From contig OZ244031.1 in assembly GCA_965215045.1 (NCBI GenBank), forward strand, positions 1,550,001-1,614,000: 64,000 nt of DNA, read 5' to 3'. The notes under the pieces were generated by a model, which worked only from the letters and a program-made list of their open reading frames with translations, ran no database searches and was not told where the DNA came from. Each line of letters starts with the position of its first letter. Within the stretch, counting starts at the first letter, position 1. The stretch comes from G965215045 sp965215045. GTDB taxonomy: Bacteria > Pseudomonadota > Gammaproteobacteria > JABABF01. Shown piece after piece: positions 15,388 to 23,669 of the stretch. A program made the position numbers and the translations under genes.

Positions 15388-16996
15388 TGTACCTTTATAC
15401 ATGCGCCAGGGAAATCGAACCAGGAATGAACCAAAAGTCTATCCTCTTATGAGGGATAGTTTTATCTCTGTCTCTTCAGCCGGTTTGCGGACGGCACCAG
15501 AGGTCCTGGTACTGGAGCTGATGAGGGAAATTTTTTTCACTCAAGAGCCAAGCAAGTCTACTAGTAGACGAGAACTGAATCCTGATGACAAGGAAAATGG
15601 CCAGGGAACTTATAGACAGGGTGAGAGAGCTGTCCTGTACGCGTTGCGCGGACGGCGTAAGATGACAAAGCATTCATCTGACCAGAGATTTTTTGCACCC
15701 GCTTATCCCCAGCTTGCCAGGGCTGCTTGGCTGGGTTCCAGACGCGAACATGTCATCTACCATTATTTACTTGCAGGCCCAATTGCCCAGTACCTGTGGA
15801 GTGGGGGGGAAGATTCAAGACATGGAAGAGAGAGGCAGAGGGAATTAGCAGTAAGTATGTTCACGGCACTAATTGGGAATAAATCGTGTTATGACGACCA
15901 GTCCAAAGGAAAAGATATCTTGTCGGCTATCCTTGCACAGGATGCTGTACAAGCAGAACATGAATTTACACCAAGTAATAAGGACACGATAACAGGAACG
16001 ATCATAAAGAAAACAATGCCTCGGGGTAGCTCGGATGAAAGTCTTATGAAATTAGAAAAAGACGATGAATTAGCAACCCGCATCACCCGTGATTTTCTTG
16101 AAATTTGTAATCTTGAAAAATCTATTCCTCGCATGCAATGGATGCAATTGTTAATGACTTTTTTACGGTTTTCTATGCCGATGTGGTTACTTGCCCAGAT
16201 GCAAATAACCAGGTTATTTCACAGCTGGTTGTTGGATACAGCACATGGTGAACACGTAGAACCTTCAAGAATTTACAGGGAACTCGCGAGGAGAAACCTA
16301 GAATTATTGCATCCTTCACGTACCCCGACACGAGAATTACTGGGTCATATAGAAAATTACATGAAATGCCGCGTGGAGATCAATATATTGCTTTACTGCC
16401 TGGAACAAGTAAATTCGGGAATCCAGAATAAAAAATTAATGCTTGAAAAGGCAGGAAGTAATTCATTATCACTTGTAGACCTATTGACGTTGGTGCGAAA
16501 TGCTGTACCGTCTGTTAGAAATTTAGACCGATTTAAAGAAATTAACGGAAATTCCAAGGATCTCCAGGTATTTTTGACCCGGGAAGGAGAACAATTTCCT
16601 GCCTGGAGACATCCATTACAGAAAGGGCAGGGTAAAAATATTGATGAATTTTTTCGTGTCTTGTACCGGGCAGAAATGACCAATGAAAATAGCGGACACC
16701 TGTTGATTCCAGAACTCCCTGGGAAAAAACGGGCATTTAAGGTGTACCCGGGACAGGTACTGCTCAAGATGGTCACTCACTTGGCGGCCAGGAATAAGGG
16801 CGGGAATCAAGAAGCAGGTGGGACAGGTAAGTTGATGCTACAAGATATTGAAGATTTCTTTGCCCAATACGGTATTGATTTTTCTGTTTCCGCCGATGCT
16901 CGTCTTGCCCTCATGAAAGATTTGCAGGCCCTGGGGTTATTAACGGGTAGTCCGGATGCGGGAAGCAGCGTGGCAGTTACTCGCCCGTATGGATAA
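15380..16996 (+). CDS. DptG-like protein of the island
   Basis: This is a 538-residue protein with no recognisable catalytic motif. It is mostly helical in character, with a hydrophobic helix around MQWMQLLMTFLRFSMPMWLL. The C-terminal 50 residues (LMLQDIEDFFAQYG, then ADARLALMKDLQALGLL) look like a winged-helix fold. The position between a DptF-like ATPase and a giant DptH-like translocase is exactly that of DptG/DndG, which is the main ground for the call. The ATG at 15380 overlaps the preceding stop by 8 bp and follows GGGAGGCGGG. Codon use and base content match the other island genes, not the chromosomal neighbours. Confidence 0.5.
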   Translation: MINVPLYMRQGNRTRNEPKVYPLMRDSFISVSSAGLRTAPEVLVLELMREIFFTQEPSKSTSRRELNPDDKENGQGTYRQGERAVLYALRGRRKMTKHSSDQRFFAPAYPQLARAAWLGSRREHVIYHYLLAGPIAQYLWSGGEDSRHGRERQRELAVSMFTALIGNKSCYDDQSKGKDILSAILAQDAVQAEHEFTPSNKDTITGTIIKKTMPRGSSDESLMKLEKDDELATRITRDFLEICNLEKSIPRMQWMQLLMTFLRFSMPMWLLAQMQITRLFHSWLLDTAHGEHVEPSRIYRELARRNLELLHPSRTPTRELLGHIENYMKCRVEINILLYCLEQVNSGIQNKKLMLEKAGSNSLSLVDLLTLVRNAVPSVRNLDRFKEINGNSKDLQVFLTREGEQFPAWRHPLQKGQGKNIDEFFRVLYRAEMTNENSGHLLIPELPGKKRAFKVYPGQVLLKMVTHLAARNKGGNQEAGGTGKLMLQDIEDFFAQYGIDFSVSADARLALMKDLQALGLLTGSPDAGSSVAVTRPYG

Positions 16997-16997
16997 C

Positions 16998-17003
16998 AGG
17001 AGG
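16998..17003 (+). promoter_or_regulatory. Ribosome-binding site fixing the DptH-like start
   Basis: A consensus AGGAGG lies 6 bases before the ATG at 17010. It decides that start over upstream in-frame ATGs at 16956 and 16989. Confidence 0.8.
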
Positions 17004-17009
17004 AGAAGT

Positions 17010-20000
17010 ATGGACGGACCACTGGTAATATCCCATGTTCTCGGGGAACTTCTCCGACAGCATTTCCAAGCGTCCAGAAAAGGAGATAGGGATTGCCGGC
17101 TCCTAGGGCCTGGCCTTACGCGCAGGATTGCCGGGGAAATGCATGATTACCTGCGGGCAGAAGGTATCACTTCTTACCTTGTAATTGGACAGGGTGAAAA
17201 GCCCTGCAAGGAAAAATGCTGGTTACGGGCAGATGCGTTAACCAGTAAACGTATTGGTTCTTTTGTAGTTATTGCAGTCCCTGGTCAACTGACCCGTATC
17301 CAGGATTCCATCCGCGGCTCGGGTGGTACCATTCGTTCCCCGGTATTTTCCGAAGAGTGGCCCTGGGTTGATGGTGAAGGCAGTGAATCTTTTTTTTTCA
17401 ATGGTCCGGTATTGCATGAACTGACACAACATTGGAGTGATGACAAAAGAGAACAGGATTGGCTGAAGGAATTTACTTTGAGCTTGTTAACGGATACACG
17501 GGCGTATCCAGAACGTGCCCAGCTCTTCCTCGAGGAAATACTGGGCCGGTTTCACAGGGATTTATACCCCGGGATTCCAGGGATAGAAAAGAAATTTCTT
17601 TACCATGCTGGTGTGCCTTGTCCGGTTGAAGGCCTGACGAATATTAGCAGGTTGCGAAAGCAAACAGATCGCCTATGCCGGAAAATCGTGGAGCGTTGTC
17701 AGGCGGAAGAAGATGTTCGTGAGCAGGCAAAAAGCGTGATTGAGAAAAACGTCGCCCCCGAAAAGAAAGACGAGGTCAAGCATGCCCTGGATAGTTTCCT
17801 CGATGAAATTGGCAAAAGTTCCACCCTTGAACTTGGCACCTTGGCATTTCACCAGTGTTGGGGGGAGCGCGTTGGGGATGATGCGCGGCATTGCTGGCGG
17901 GTACTTGATGCCCAGTTACTTGGCGATCTTTTTGAAGTTGTCAGTGAGGAAGTAAAAATATCCTGTGATCCTGTGCCAAGTGAACGAGTTATTTCCCTTG
18001 AAGATGGATTAGCCTCGTTCTTCGGAGAGAAAATAGACTTCTCCGTCAATTACCATATCCCAGGACAACAATTTACCCCGGGGGAATGGCAATTACAGGT
18101 CCGGAGGCTTCGACACATTATCTATACCGAGAACCTTGAGCAGCCCGAAGGTAAAAAGGTGCTGGAATTAGATACTGGCACGAGTATCAAGAGTTATGCT
18201 AAAGAAATACCCTTGCGTTTTGTATTGTCCCATAACGAAAAAATTGTTGCTAGTAAGAGAATTAAGTTACATCTTTGCGGCGAAGACAGGGGTGCTTTTG
18301 TGATTGTTGATTCTGGATTCGAAGTGTACGACGCAGTAAGACCTGGTGACGAGGAAGGGACAACGAATAATTTGACCGTGGATAAGCCCTCTTACTTGTA
18401 CATGTTCGGTCACGATGAAGATAGAGTTTCTTTACATGGTGAAAATGATGTGGAACTGGGGCTGAAAAATTTGGGGAAAGGAATGTGGCGCTCAGAAAAA
18501 CGAGTAGACGCCGGCTCTACACCGAGCGGCTCTGTAACCAGTACATGCAAGTTTGGAGAGTTAGAGACCGTTCTTTGTTTTGAAGTCGGGGATATAAAAA
18601 AAGGAGAATTTTCTCTTGAAGATGAATTGCGGGTAGTCATTTCAGACAGGAAAAGACAAGATTCTCAGTGCCAGCATTTGTTTGAGCTGTTCCAGGGAAA
18701 AAGCACCGAGGCGTACCCCGGCCTCGGGGGTATTGACGGCACTTCAAGACGCAGGATAGACCTAGCCGACATGTTGACGTCTTCCGAGGGATGGAAACCA
18801 CTTTTGACAGACTTGTCCAAAGGAGATCATTTACCGTCATCTATAGAACCTCTTGGAAATTTTATTGCCGCTCTTGGCCAGGTCAAAGGGGTGGATTCTT
18901 TTCGTTACTTGGAGTTACCTGGACAGGCCCGGGACCTCTTGGGACGGTATTCTGACGCGAGGGAAGAGGTGCGTGGGGCAGTGTGTTCTGCTCTCGATGA
19001 AGAACTTGTTAGTGCAAGGCACCCGGTCTATGCCAGCCACCCGATTTTCGCGGAAGATCGGGCGCAACGACTAGAAGCATTATTAAAATCTTATCTTGAT
19101 GCTTACCGGGAAATTCTTAATTACATACAAGAAGAGAAAGAGAAACTCGAATGGGGTGAATTGTTTATCCTTATGTATCTCGATTGTGTTGTCAACTGGG
19201 ATGACAGTAAAAGTGAACTGAGCACTGCCTTTTTTCTTGTCGGTCCATGGCATCCCTTGGTGTTAGCACGCAGATTCATGGTTCAGGCTGCACTTTTTTA
19301 CCGGGCGCGCCGGTTATTGCAAGGGCAAGATGGAAAAGACTTCAGGAATCTTGCCGCCCTGCTCGGTAACGTGCAAGGCTTCAAGTGGCTCCCGGGAATA
19401 TCGGGTGAAGATCAATCAATTGTTCCGGTATACGTTACGGCCACCTCTGACCCGGGTTGGCACCTTGCATTGAATCTACAGAAATGGCAACAACTTGACA
19501 GCCCTGAAAAAATCATCTCCATGGTGCAAAAAAACATGGGCTTGGAATTGGCAATTAACATGGGGATGGGTGGTGATAACAACTTGGCCGTTACTTGTTT
19601 GTTCCGTTACCTGCAAGCTTTCCCATCACGACGTTCCATGGGCATCCAGGTTCGCAAAGGATACGAAGGCGGGGAGATCGTCAAGACTATCGATAATTAT
19701 ATTCATACCGATGAGGGGCTGACAGAAGAGGGTCAAAAGATACCTGGCGGCGTTCGGCTTTACCTGGAAGAGCACCTGGAAAATGACGTGGAGGCCAGTT
19801 GGACAAACCCGCCATTCCATGTCTACCACTTTGAGAAAGAAACGGAATGCCTGGAGAGAAATCATCCGGACATTTACCTGCTGCCCCCGGTAGATGAACT
19901 GGCGTTCCAGGAATGCGATCAACAAACGGGCATTCCCCGCGGGCGTGGACTAGGAGCTGTATTCAGCAGGCAACTGAGCTGGCTTACGGAGGGGCAAGAC

Positions 20001-22502
20001 CAAGTTCCCACAAGCATTGTTTACGAGCACGATCTCGAACCAGGTGATGATAGAGAAAGTGCTGTTGACATCGGGGTGGCATTCCTCAACACGGTGGGTC
20101 ATGTTGGTGCCATGCTCGGCCAACCGATGGCAAGGCGTTGCAAGGTTGATTTTTCTGATCGTCTCGAGGCACCATGGGTGGTGGTACCGGGGCATGCAGT
20201 TGACCCGGCAAGTCTTGTCAAGTACGTTCGTGATGGGGCCGACCGAAAGATACAGAGTGGAAGAGCCTTGTGGGATTATCACCTGCACTTGGAAGGACAT
20301 GGAAATTCCTATTTCGTGCTTTCTACTATCCCCAAGGGGTTTGAAATCACTGTCAAGGGCTTTTTTAATCGTGATATTGCAAGTGATTTTATTACCGACC
20401 TGGGAAGGATTGGCATAGCCATTGGTGGTGAAGCACTCAGGTCTGGCCGCCATGCACTGGGCATTGTCGGTTTGATTGGGGCAGTGCGACTTTTAACTTC
20501 GGGAACTCAGGACAACCCGGCCCCCTTGCAAGCCTCGGATGAATACATTGGATTTATTGTTCCAGTGGATGCATTTTCTTCTTTTTTTGGCCAGGGGGGC
20601 TCGGAAACCCACAAGCGTGCTGATTTACTTGCCGTGCAGCTTGTTTTTCCCGGCCCCGGTACAAGTACACTTCGAATATCAACCTGTGGGGTAGAAGCCA
20701 AGCTTGTTTCTTCCAGGGCCTACAGACCGCAAGAAGCGCAGGAAGCATTGCAACAGGCAAAGGCAAGTTGTGATGAATTCAAAAAACTTGTTGAAATTAG
20801 CCGGGGTGAAGGCGGTATGCCAGAGCGGTTGGCCTTACTGAATATCTTGTCATTCGGTTTACGTATCACGAGTCCCAGTGAAACTGAAGAAATTGGTTCC
20901 TGGATTGAGAAAGAAAAAACCGTGTATGAAAAGATTCTTAAGGGAGATTACGAGTACTTGGATTTGCGTTACCCGGGTTTACTTGTCTCCACGGAAGGAG
21001 GGTTGCCGGGGAATGCCGAGGCCAAGGAGTGGGGGCCGGGATTATGGGCCAGGTTAACAAGGGAACATTGGCCCGGGATATCGGATTCCCCTTCTATCAA
21101 GGATATACGAAAGGTTCTTTATAAATTGTTTCACGGGCCCGAGAAGATTCAGTCTCCCGTTGTCCCGGAACCGGAATCACGCTTCGACTATTCCAGTCGC
21201 GAGGAACAAGAGACATCTTATGCGGGATTTATGTTCGCCGAAGGAAAAGTGGACGCCTCTCTCAAAAAGATATTCATTGGTGTGAATGATACTGGGGATG
21301 CCGTGCACTACGATCCTCGTTCATCCCAAGAGCCGTTGGAGAACCTGAATCTCATGGTCACGGGATCTTCTGGAACCGGGAAAACCCAGTTTTTGAAATA
21401 CCTGGTTCACCAGTTGCGGAAGCAGGGGAAAAACGTCTTGATCATTGACATGAAAAATGACTTTGCCAATGACAAGGTATTTTGTAGAAAAGCAGGGCTT
21501 GACAGCATATTCGTGAACTTTGATGGGTTGCCGATTAACCCGTTGATCCCCTACCCAGTTGAGCATCCCGAAACGAAAGAACAAGTAATGCAATGCGGGC
21601 AACATGTTTCGAGTGTCTCTTCTATTTTTCAACGGGTGTACGGCCTTGGTGCCCAGCAGCAGGTGGCCGTGAAAAATGCCATTGCCCATGAATTCGATAC
21701 ATGCGGCATCCCATCGACCGGTAATGTTCCTTTTCGCCCCGAGCCGAATTTTCCAGACTTGTCAGGCGTCGGTGCCTCCCTAAAGAGTAATAATTTGGCA
21801 GCATACAATCGTCTTGACCCGTTATTTACCCTCGATATTTTTCGTCCCGAGGCTAAAAATAAATCTTTTCGCGAGCTTGTCAACCGTTCATCGGTATTGG
21901 ACTTGAGTGCTATTCCAAGTGATGATATCAAGAGTGCACTTGCCCAACTCGTAGTCTTGTCTTCCCATGCCTATTACAACGCACAACCCCAGTCAGGAAA
22001 TATTAGGCAATTCCTGGTGTTTGATGAGGCGCATCGTGTGCTTCAATCTGAATACATGACAAGACTGGTGCGTGAGTGTCGAGCGTACGGCGTGGGCACA
22101 ATTCTATCTTCCCAGTATCCCGGAGATTTCCCCGGTGAAATCTCGGCGTCGATGGCAACCAAGGTGTTGCACGGAAACGGGCGCGATGCCAAACGGGTCA
22201 AGGGTATCGTGCGGTTGCTGGGTTGCGAAAACAAGCACAAGGAAGTTGAGAACATGGAACCCTTCCAGGCACTTGTAGGTAACCGTCATTTCCCACATGT
22301 CCTTATGCACACCATGCATTACCCCCTGTACCTTGTGTGGGCAAGACTGCAAGAGATTGGCGGTGAAACAACCGTGGAGGAACTGGCCCAGGCGGAAGGG
22401 TTGGATACCTCGAAACTTGCCATACCCAATCTCGTGAAGCAATTGTGTCAAATGGGCCTGGCAAGGCAGCAAGGGGAAATAGTGTCTCTCTTGGATACTT
22501 GA
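17010..22502 (+). CDS. DptH-like giant HerA/FtsK-type DNA translocase
   Basis: This protein of 1830 residues has its only recognisable domain at the C-terminus: a HerA/FtsK-like ATPase with Walker A GSSGTGKT (about 1452-1459), LIIDMKNDF just after, Walker B LVFDEAH (DEAH at about 1672-1675), and an SSQYPGDFPGEI stretch near 1700. The remaining 1400 residues are of unknown fold. A C-terminal pump on a very long N-terminal part is the arrangement of DptH/DndH, the restriction translocase of phosphorothioation systems. The last 60 residues (TTVEELAQAEGL, VKQLCQMGLARQQG) resemble a winged helix. It starts 13 bp after the DptG-like stop. It probably translocates or scans DNA lacking the host mark, but no nuclease motif was identified. 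Confidence 0.68.
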   Translation: MDGPLVISHVLGELLRQHFQASRKGDRDCRLLGPGLTRRIAGEMHDYLRAEGITSYLVIGQGEKPCKEKCWLRADALTSKRIGSFVVIAVPGQLTRIQDSIRGSGGTIRSPVFSEEWPWVDGEGSESFFFNGPVLHELTQHWSDDKREQDWLKEFTLSLLTDTRAYPERAQLFLEEILGRFHRDLYPGIPGIEKKFLYHAGVPCPVEGLTNISRLRKQTDRLCRKIVERCQAEEDVREQAKSVIEKNVAPEKKDEVKHALDSFLDEIGKSSTLELGTLAFHQCWGERVGDDARHCWRVLDAQLLGDLFEVVSEEVKISCDPVPSERVISLEDGLASFFGEKIDFSVNYHIPGQQFTPGEWQLQVRRLRHIIYTENLEQPEGKKVLELDTGTSIKSYAKEIPLRFVLSHNEKIVASKRIKLHLCGEDRGAFVIVDSGFEVYDAVRPGDEEGTTNNLTVDKPSYLYMFGHDEDRVSLHGENDVELGLKNLGKGMWRSEKRVDAGSTPSGSVTSTCKFGELETVLCFEVGDIKKGEFSLEDELRVVISDRKRQDSQCQHLFELFQGKSTEAYPGLGGIDGTSRRRIDLADMLTSSEGWKPLLTDLSKGDHLPSSIEPLGNFIAALGQVKGVDSFRYLELPGQARDLLGRYSDAREEVRGAVCSALDEELVSARHPVYASHPIFAEDRAQRLEALLKSYLDAYREILNYIQEEKEKLEWGELFILMYLDCVVNWDDSKSELSTAFFLVGPWHPLVLARRFMVQAALFYRARRLLQGQDGKDFRNLAALLGNVQGFKWLPGISGEDQSIVPVYVTATSDPGWHLALNLQKWQQLDSPEKIISMVQKNMGLELAINMGMGGDNNLAVTCLFRYLQAFPSRRSMGIQVRKGYEGGEIVKTIDNYIHTDEGLTEEGQKIPGGVRLYLEEHLENDVEASWTNPPFHVYHFEKETECLERNHPDIYLLPPVDELAFQECDQQTGIPRGRGLGAVFSRQLSWLTEGQDQVPTSIVYEHDLEPGDDRESAVDIGVAFLNTVGHVGAMLGQPMARRCKVDFSDRLEAPWVVVPGHAVDPASLVKYVRDGADRKIQSGRALWDYHLHLEGHGNSYFVLSTIPKGFEITVKGFFNRDIASDFITDLGRIGIAIGGEALRSGRHALGIVGLIGAVRLLTSGTQDNPAPLQASDEYIGFIVPVDAFSSFFGQGGSETHKRADLLAVQLVFPGPGTSTLRISTCGVEAKLVSSRAYRPQEAQEALQQAKASCDEFKKLVEISRGEGGMPERLALLNILSFGLRITSPSETEEIGSWIEKEKTVYEKILKGDYEYLDLRYPGLLVSTEGGLPGNAEAKEWGPGLWARLTREHWPGISDSPSIKDIRKVLYKLFHGPEKIQSPVVPEPESRFDYSSREEQETSYAGFMFAEGKVDASLKKIFIGVNDTGDAVHYDPRSSQEPLENLNLMVTGSSGTGKTQFLKYLVHQLRKQGKNVLIIDMKNDFANDKVFCRKAGLDSIFVNFDGLPINPLIPYPVEHPETKEQVMQCGQHVSSVSSIFQRVYGLGAQQQVAVKNAIAHEFDTCGIPSTGNVPFRPEPNFPDLSGVGASLKSNNLAAYNRLDPLFTLDIFRPEAKNKSFRELVNRSSVLDLSAIPSDDIKSALAQLVVLSSHAYYNAQPQSGNIRQFLVFDEAHRVLQSEYMTRLVRECRAYGVGTILSSQYPGDFPGEISASMATKVLHGNGRDAKRVKGIVRLLGCENKHKEVENMEPFQALVGNRHFPHVLMHTMHYPLYLVWARLQEIGGETTVEELAQAEGLDTSKLAIPNLVKQLCQMGLARQQGEIVSLLDT

Positions 22503-22522
22503 TTTACCTGGGAGAGAGAAAG

Positions 22523-23230
22523 GTGCCAGGAAGATCATTCCGCCCAGACATTCACCGCTCGCGGGCTAATGTTTCGGTTGTCAACCGCAGCATGTTAACG
22601 GGGATGAGGCGCAAACTGCTTCGCTGGTTTGAAACTAATGGACGAAAATTTCCCTGGCGTAATTCTTCTGTAACCAATTACCAATACGTGATTGCAGAGG
22701 TATTGTTACAGCGGACTCGCGCAGAAACCGTGGCAAGTTTTTTCCCTGGGTTTATCCACGAGTTTCCCTCGTGGAAAAGGCTGGGCTCTGCAAGTATGCC
22801 CAGGCTGCGACGCTATTTACAGCCATTTGGTTTATGGCGTCGCAGGGCAATTTCAATTCGCGCCTTGGCGCGGGTGATGGAGAAGAAAAATGGGCGGTTT
22901 CCCAGGAGCCGGGATGAGCTTGAAGCATTGCCAGGTATCGGGCAGTACATTGCAAACTCCGTGCTGCTATTTTGTCATGGGATGCCCGAGCCTTTACTGG
23001 ACGTGAATATGGCCCGGGTACTCGAGAGGGTTTTTGGCCCGAGGAAATTGTCCGATATTCGCTACGACCCATATCTCCAAGAACTGGCCAAGAGCGTGGT
23101 CAACTGTAAGAACGCGACCCGCATGAACTGGGCGATCCTTGATTTGGCTGCTACTACTTGTTCCATTCAGAATCCACGGTGTGACCAGTGTCCGCTGGTC
23201 TCGTTGTGCTCAACTGCCAGGACAAGATAA
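22523..23230 (+). CDS. HhH-GPD DNA glycosylase, probable T(U):G mismatch thymine-DNA glycosylase
   Basis: This is a 235-residue MutY/EndoIII-superfamily glycosylase. It has PWRNSSVTNYQYVIAEVLLQRT, the helix-hairpin-helix LPGIGQYIANSV, the catalytic Asp in LLDVNMARVL, and a C-terminal [4Fe-4S] motif C-x6-C-x2-C-x5-C. The residue after LPGIGQ is Tyr, as in the archaeal plasmid enzyme Mig.Mth (T:G-specific), whereas MutY has Ser and EndoIII has Lys there. LLQRT also departs from the MutY LLQQT. Beside a 5mC methyltransferase this suggests a Vsr analogue that removes T arising from deaminated 5mC. The GTG at 22523 was chosen for its GGAGAG Shine-Dalgarno; an ATG at 22592 is the alternative. It follows the DptH-like gene by 20 bp. 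Confidence 0.78.
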   Translation: MPGRSFRPDIHRSRANVSVVNRSMLTGMRRKLLRWFETNGRKFPWRNSSVTNYQYVIAEVLLQRTRAETVASFFPGFIHEFPSWKRLGSASMPRLRRYLQPFGLWRRRAISIRALARVMEKKNGRFPRSRDELEALPGIGQYIANSVLLFCHGMPEPLLDVNMARVLERVFGPRKLSDIRYDPYLQELAKSVVNCKNATRMNWAILDLAATTCSIQNPRCDQCPLVSLCSTARTR

Positions 23231-23305
23231 AGAACCTGCCCCAAGTAATTCTCCCCAATAGACCAGCAGTGGTGGGAGGTGTCAGGGCTGCTTTGCGCAT
23301 AATCC

Positions 23306-23326
23306 GCTAAAATCCGCATTTTTGCC
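23306..23326 (+). promoter_or_regulatory. Promoter-like 21-bp motif shared with tadA
   Basis: The block GCTAAAAT-nnn-CATTTTTGCC lies directly before the first gene of the tyrS group. TAAAAT at 23308-23313 can serve as a -10 box. The same block occurs at 49851-49871 before tadA with 18 of 21 bases identical. Confidence 0.4.
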
Positions 23327-23335
23327 GGGAGAGGG

Positions 23336-23626
23336 ATGTCTGCGGTGTTTGATTGCATTGCGGCGGTGCTGGACCAGGTCGCCGCAGGGATAGGTGCCAT
23401 GTTCGTATTCTCGGCGGTGCAGGGGGCCCTCTTCGTGTTGGCGATGGGGGTGGCGATCATGAGCGTGGCGGCCATCGTCATCATGGTCACCGCGGTCTAC
23501 GGCAGGCAGGCGGGCCGCTTCTGCCTCCGGGTGCTGTTGCTGTTGCTGGGATTGCTGTTCCTGCTGCTGCTCCTGGCCGCCCTCTTGGGCGGGTCTCCCG
23601 TTCCGCCGGGTGTTCCCGGGCTGTGA
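23336..23626 (+). CDS. Small hydrophobic membrane protein, function unknown
   Basis: This is a 96-residue, very hydrophobic protein with two to three membrane segments: one around GAMFVFSAVQGALFVL, one around AIMSVAAIVIMVTAV, and a Leu-rich helix near the C-terminus (LLLLLGLLFLLLLLAALL). It ends with a short Pro/Gly tail. The ATG at 23336 follows GGGAGAGGG at a short distance. It lies between the island and tyrS, 43 bp before the latter, and may share its promoter. I do not recognise a family. The reading could be fortuitous, but the Shine-Dalgarno and promoter-like motif argue for a real gene. Confidence 0.45.
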   Translation: MSAVFDCIAAVLDQVAAGIGAMFVFSAVQGALFVLAMGVAIMSVAAIVIMVTAVYGRQAGRFCLRVLLLLLGLLFLLLLLAALLGGSPVPPGVPGL

Positions 23627-23669
23627 AGCGGTGGCGGGTGGGATACCCGGGCTGGTCGGGGGTGTGCCG

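Noticed and set aside
11991..23230. Known Dnd, BREX or DISARM system
   Set aside because: No DndBCDE sulfur-modification genes, no PglZ or BrxC/PglY-type set, and no DrmA/DrmB helicase pair were found. Only the restriction half resembles DptFGH.
22523..23230. Housekeeping MutY adenine glycosylase
   Set aside because: Tyr in the HhH motif, LLQRT instead of LLQQT, no C-terminal NUDIX-like 8-oxoG domain, and a place inside the methyltransferase island.
11704..23335. Integrative element with att sites
   Set aside because: No integrase and no tRNA end at the border, and comparing the two flanks by eye gave no convincing direct repeat.
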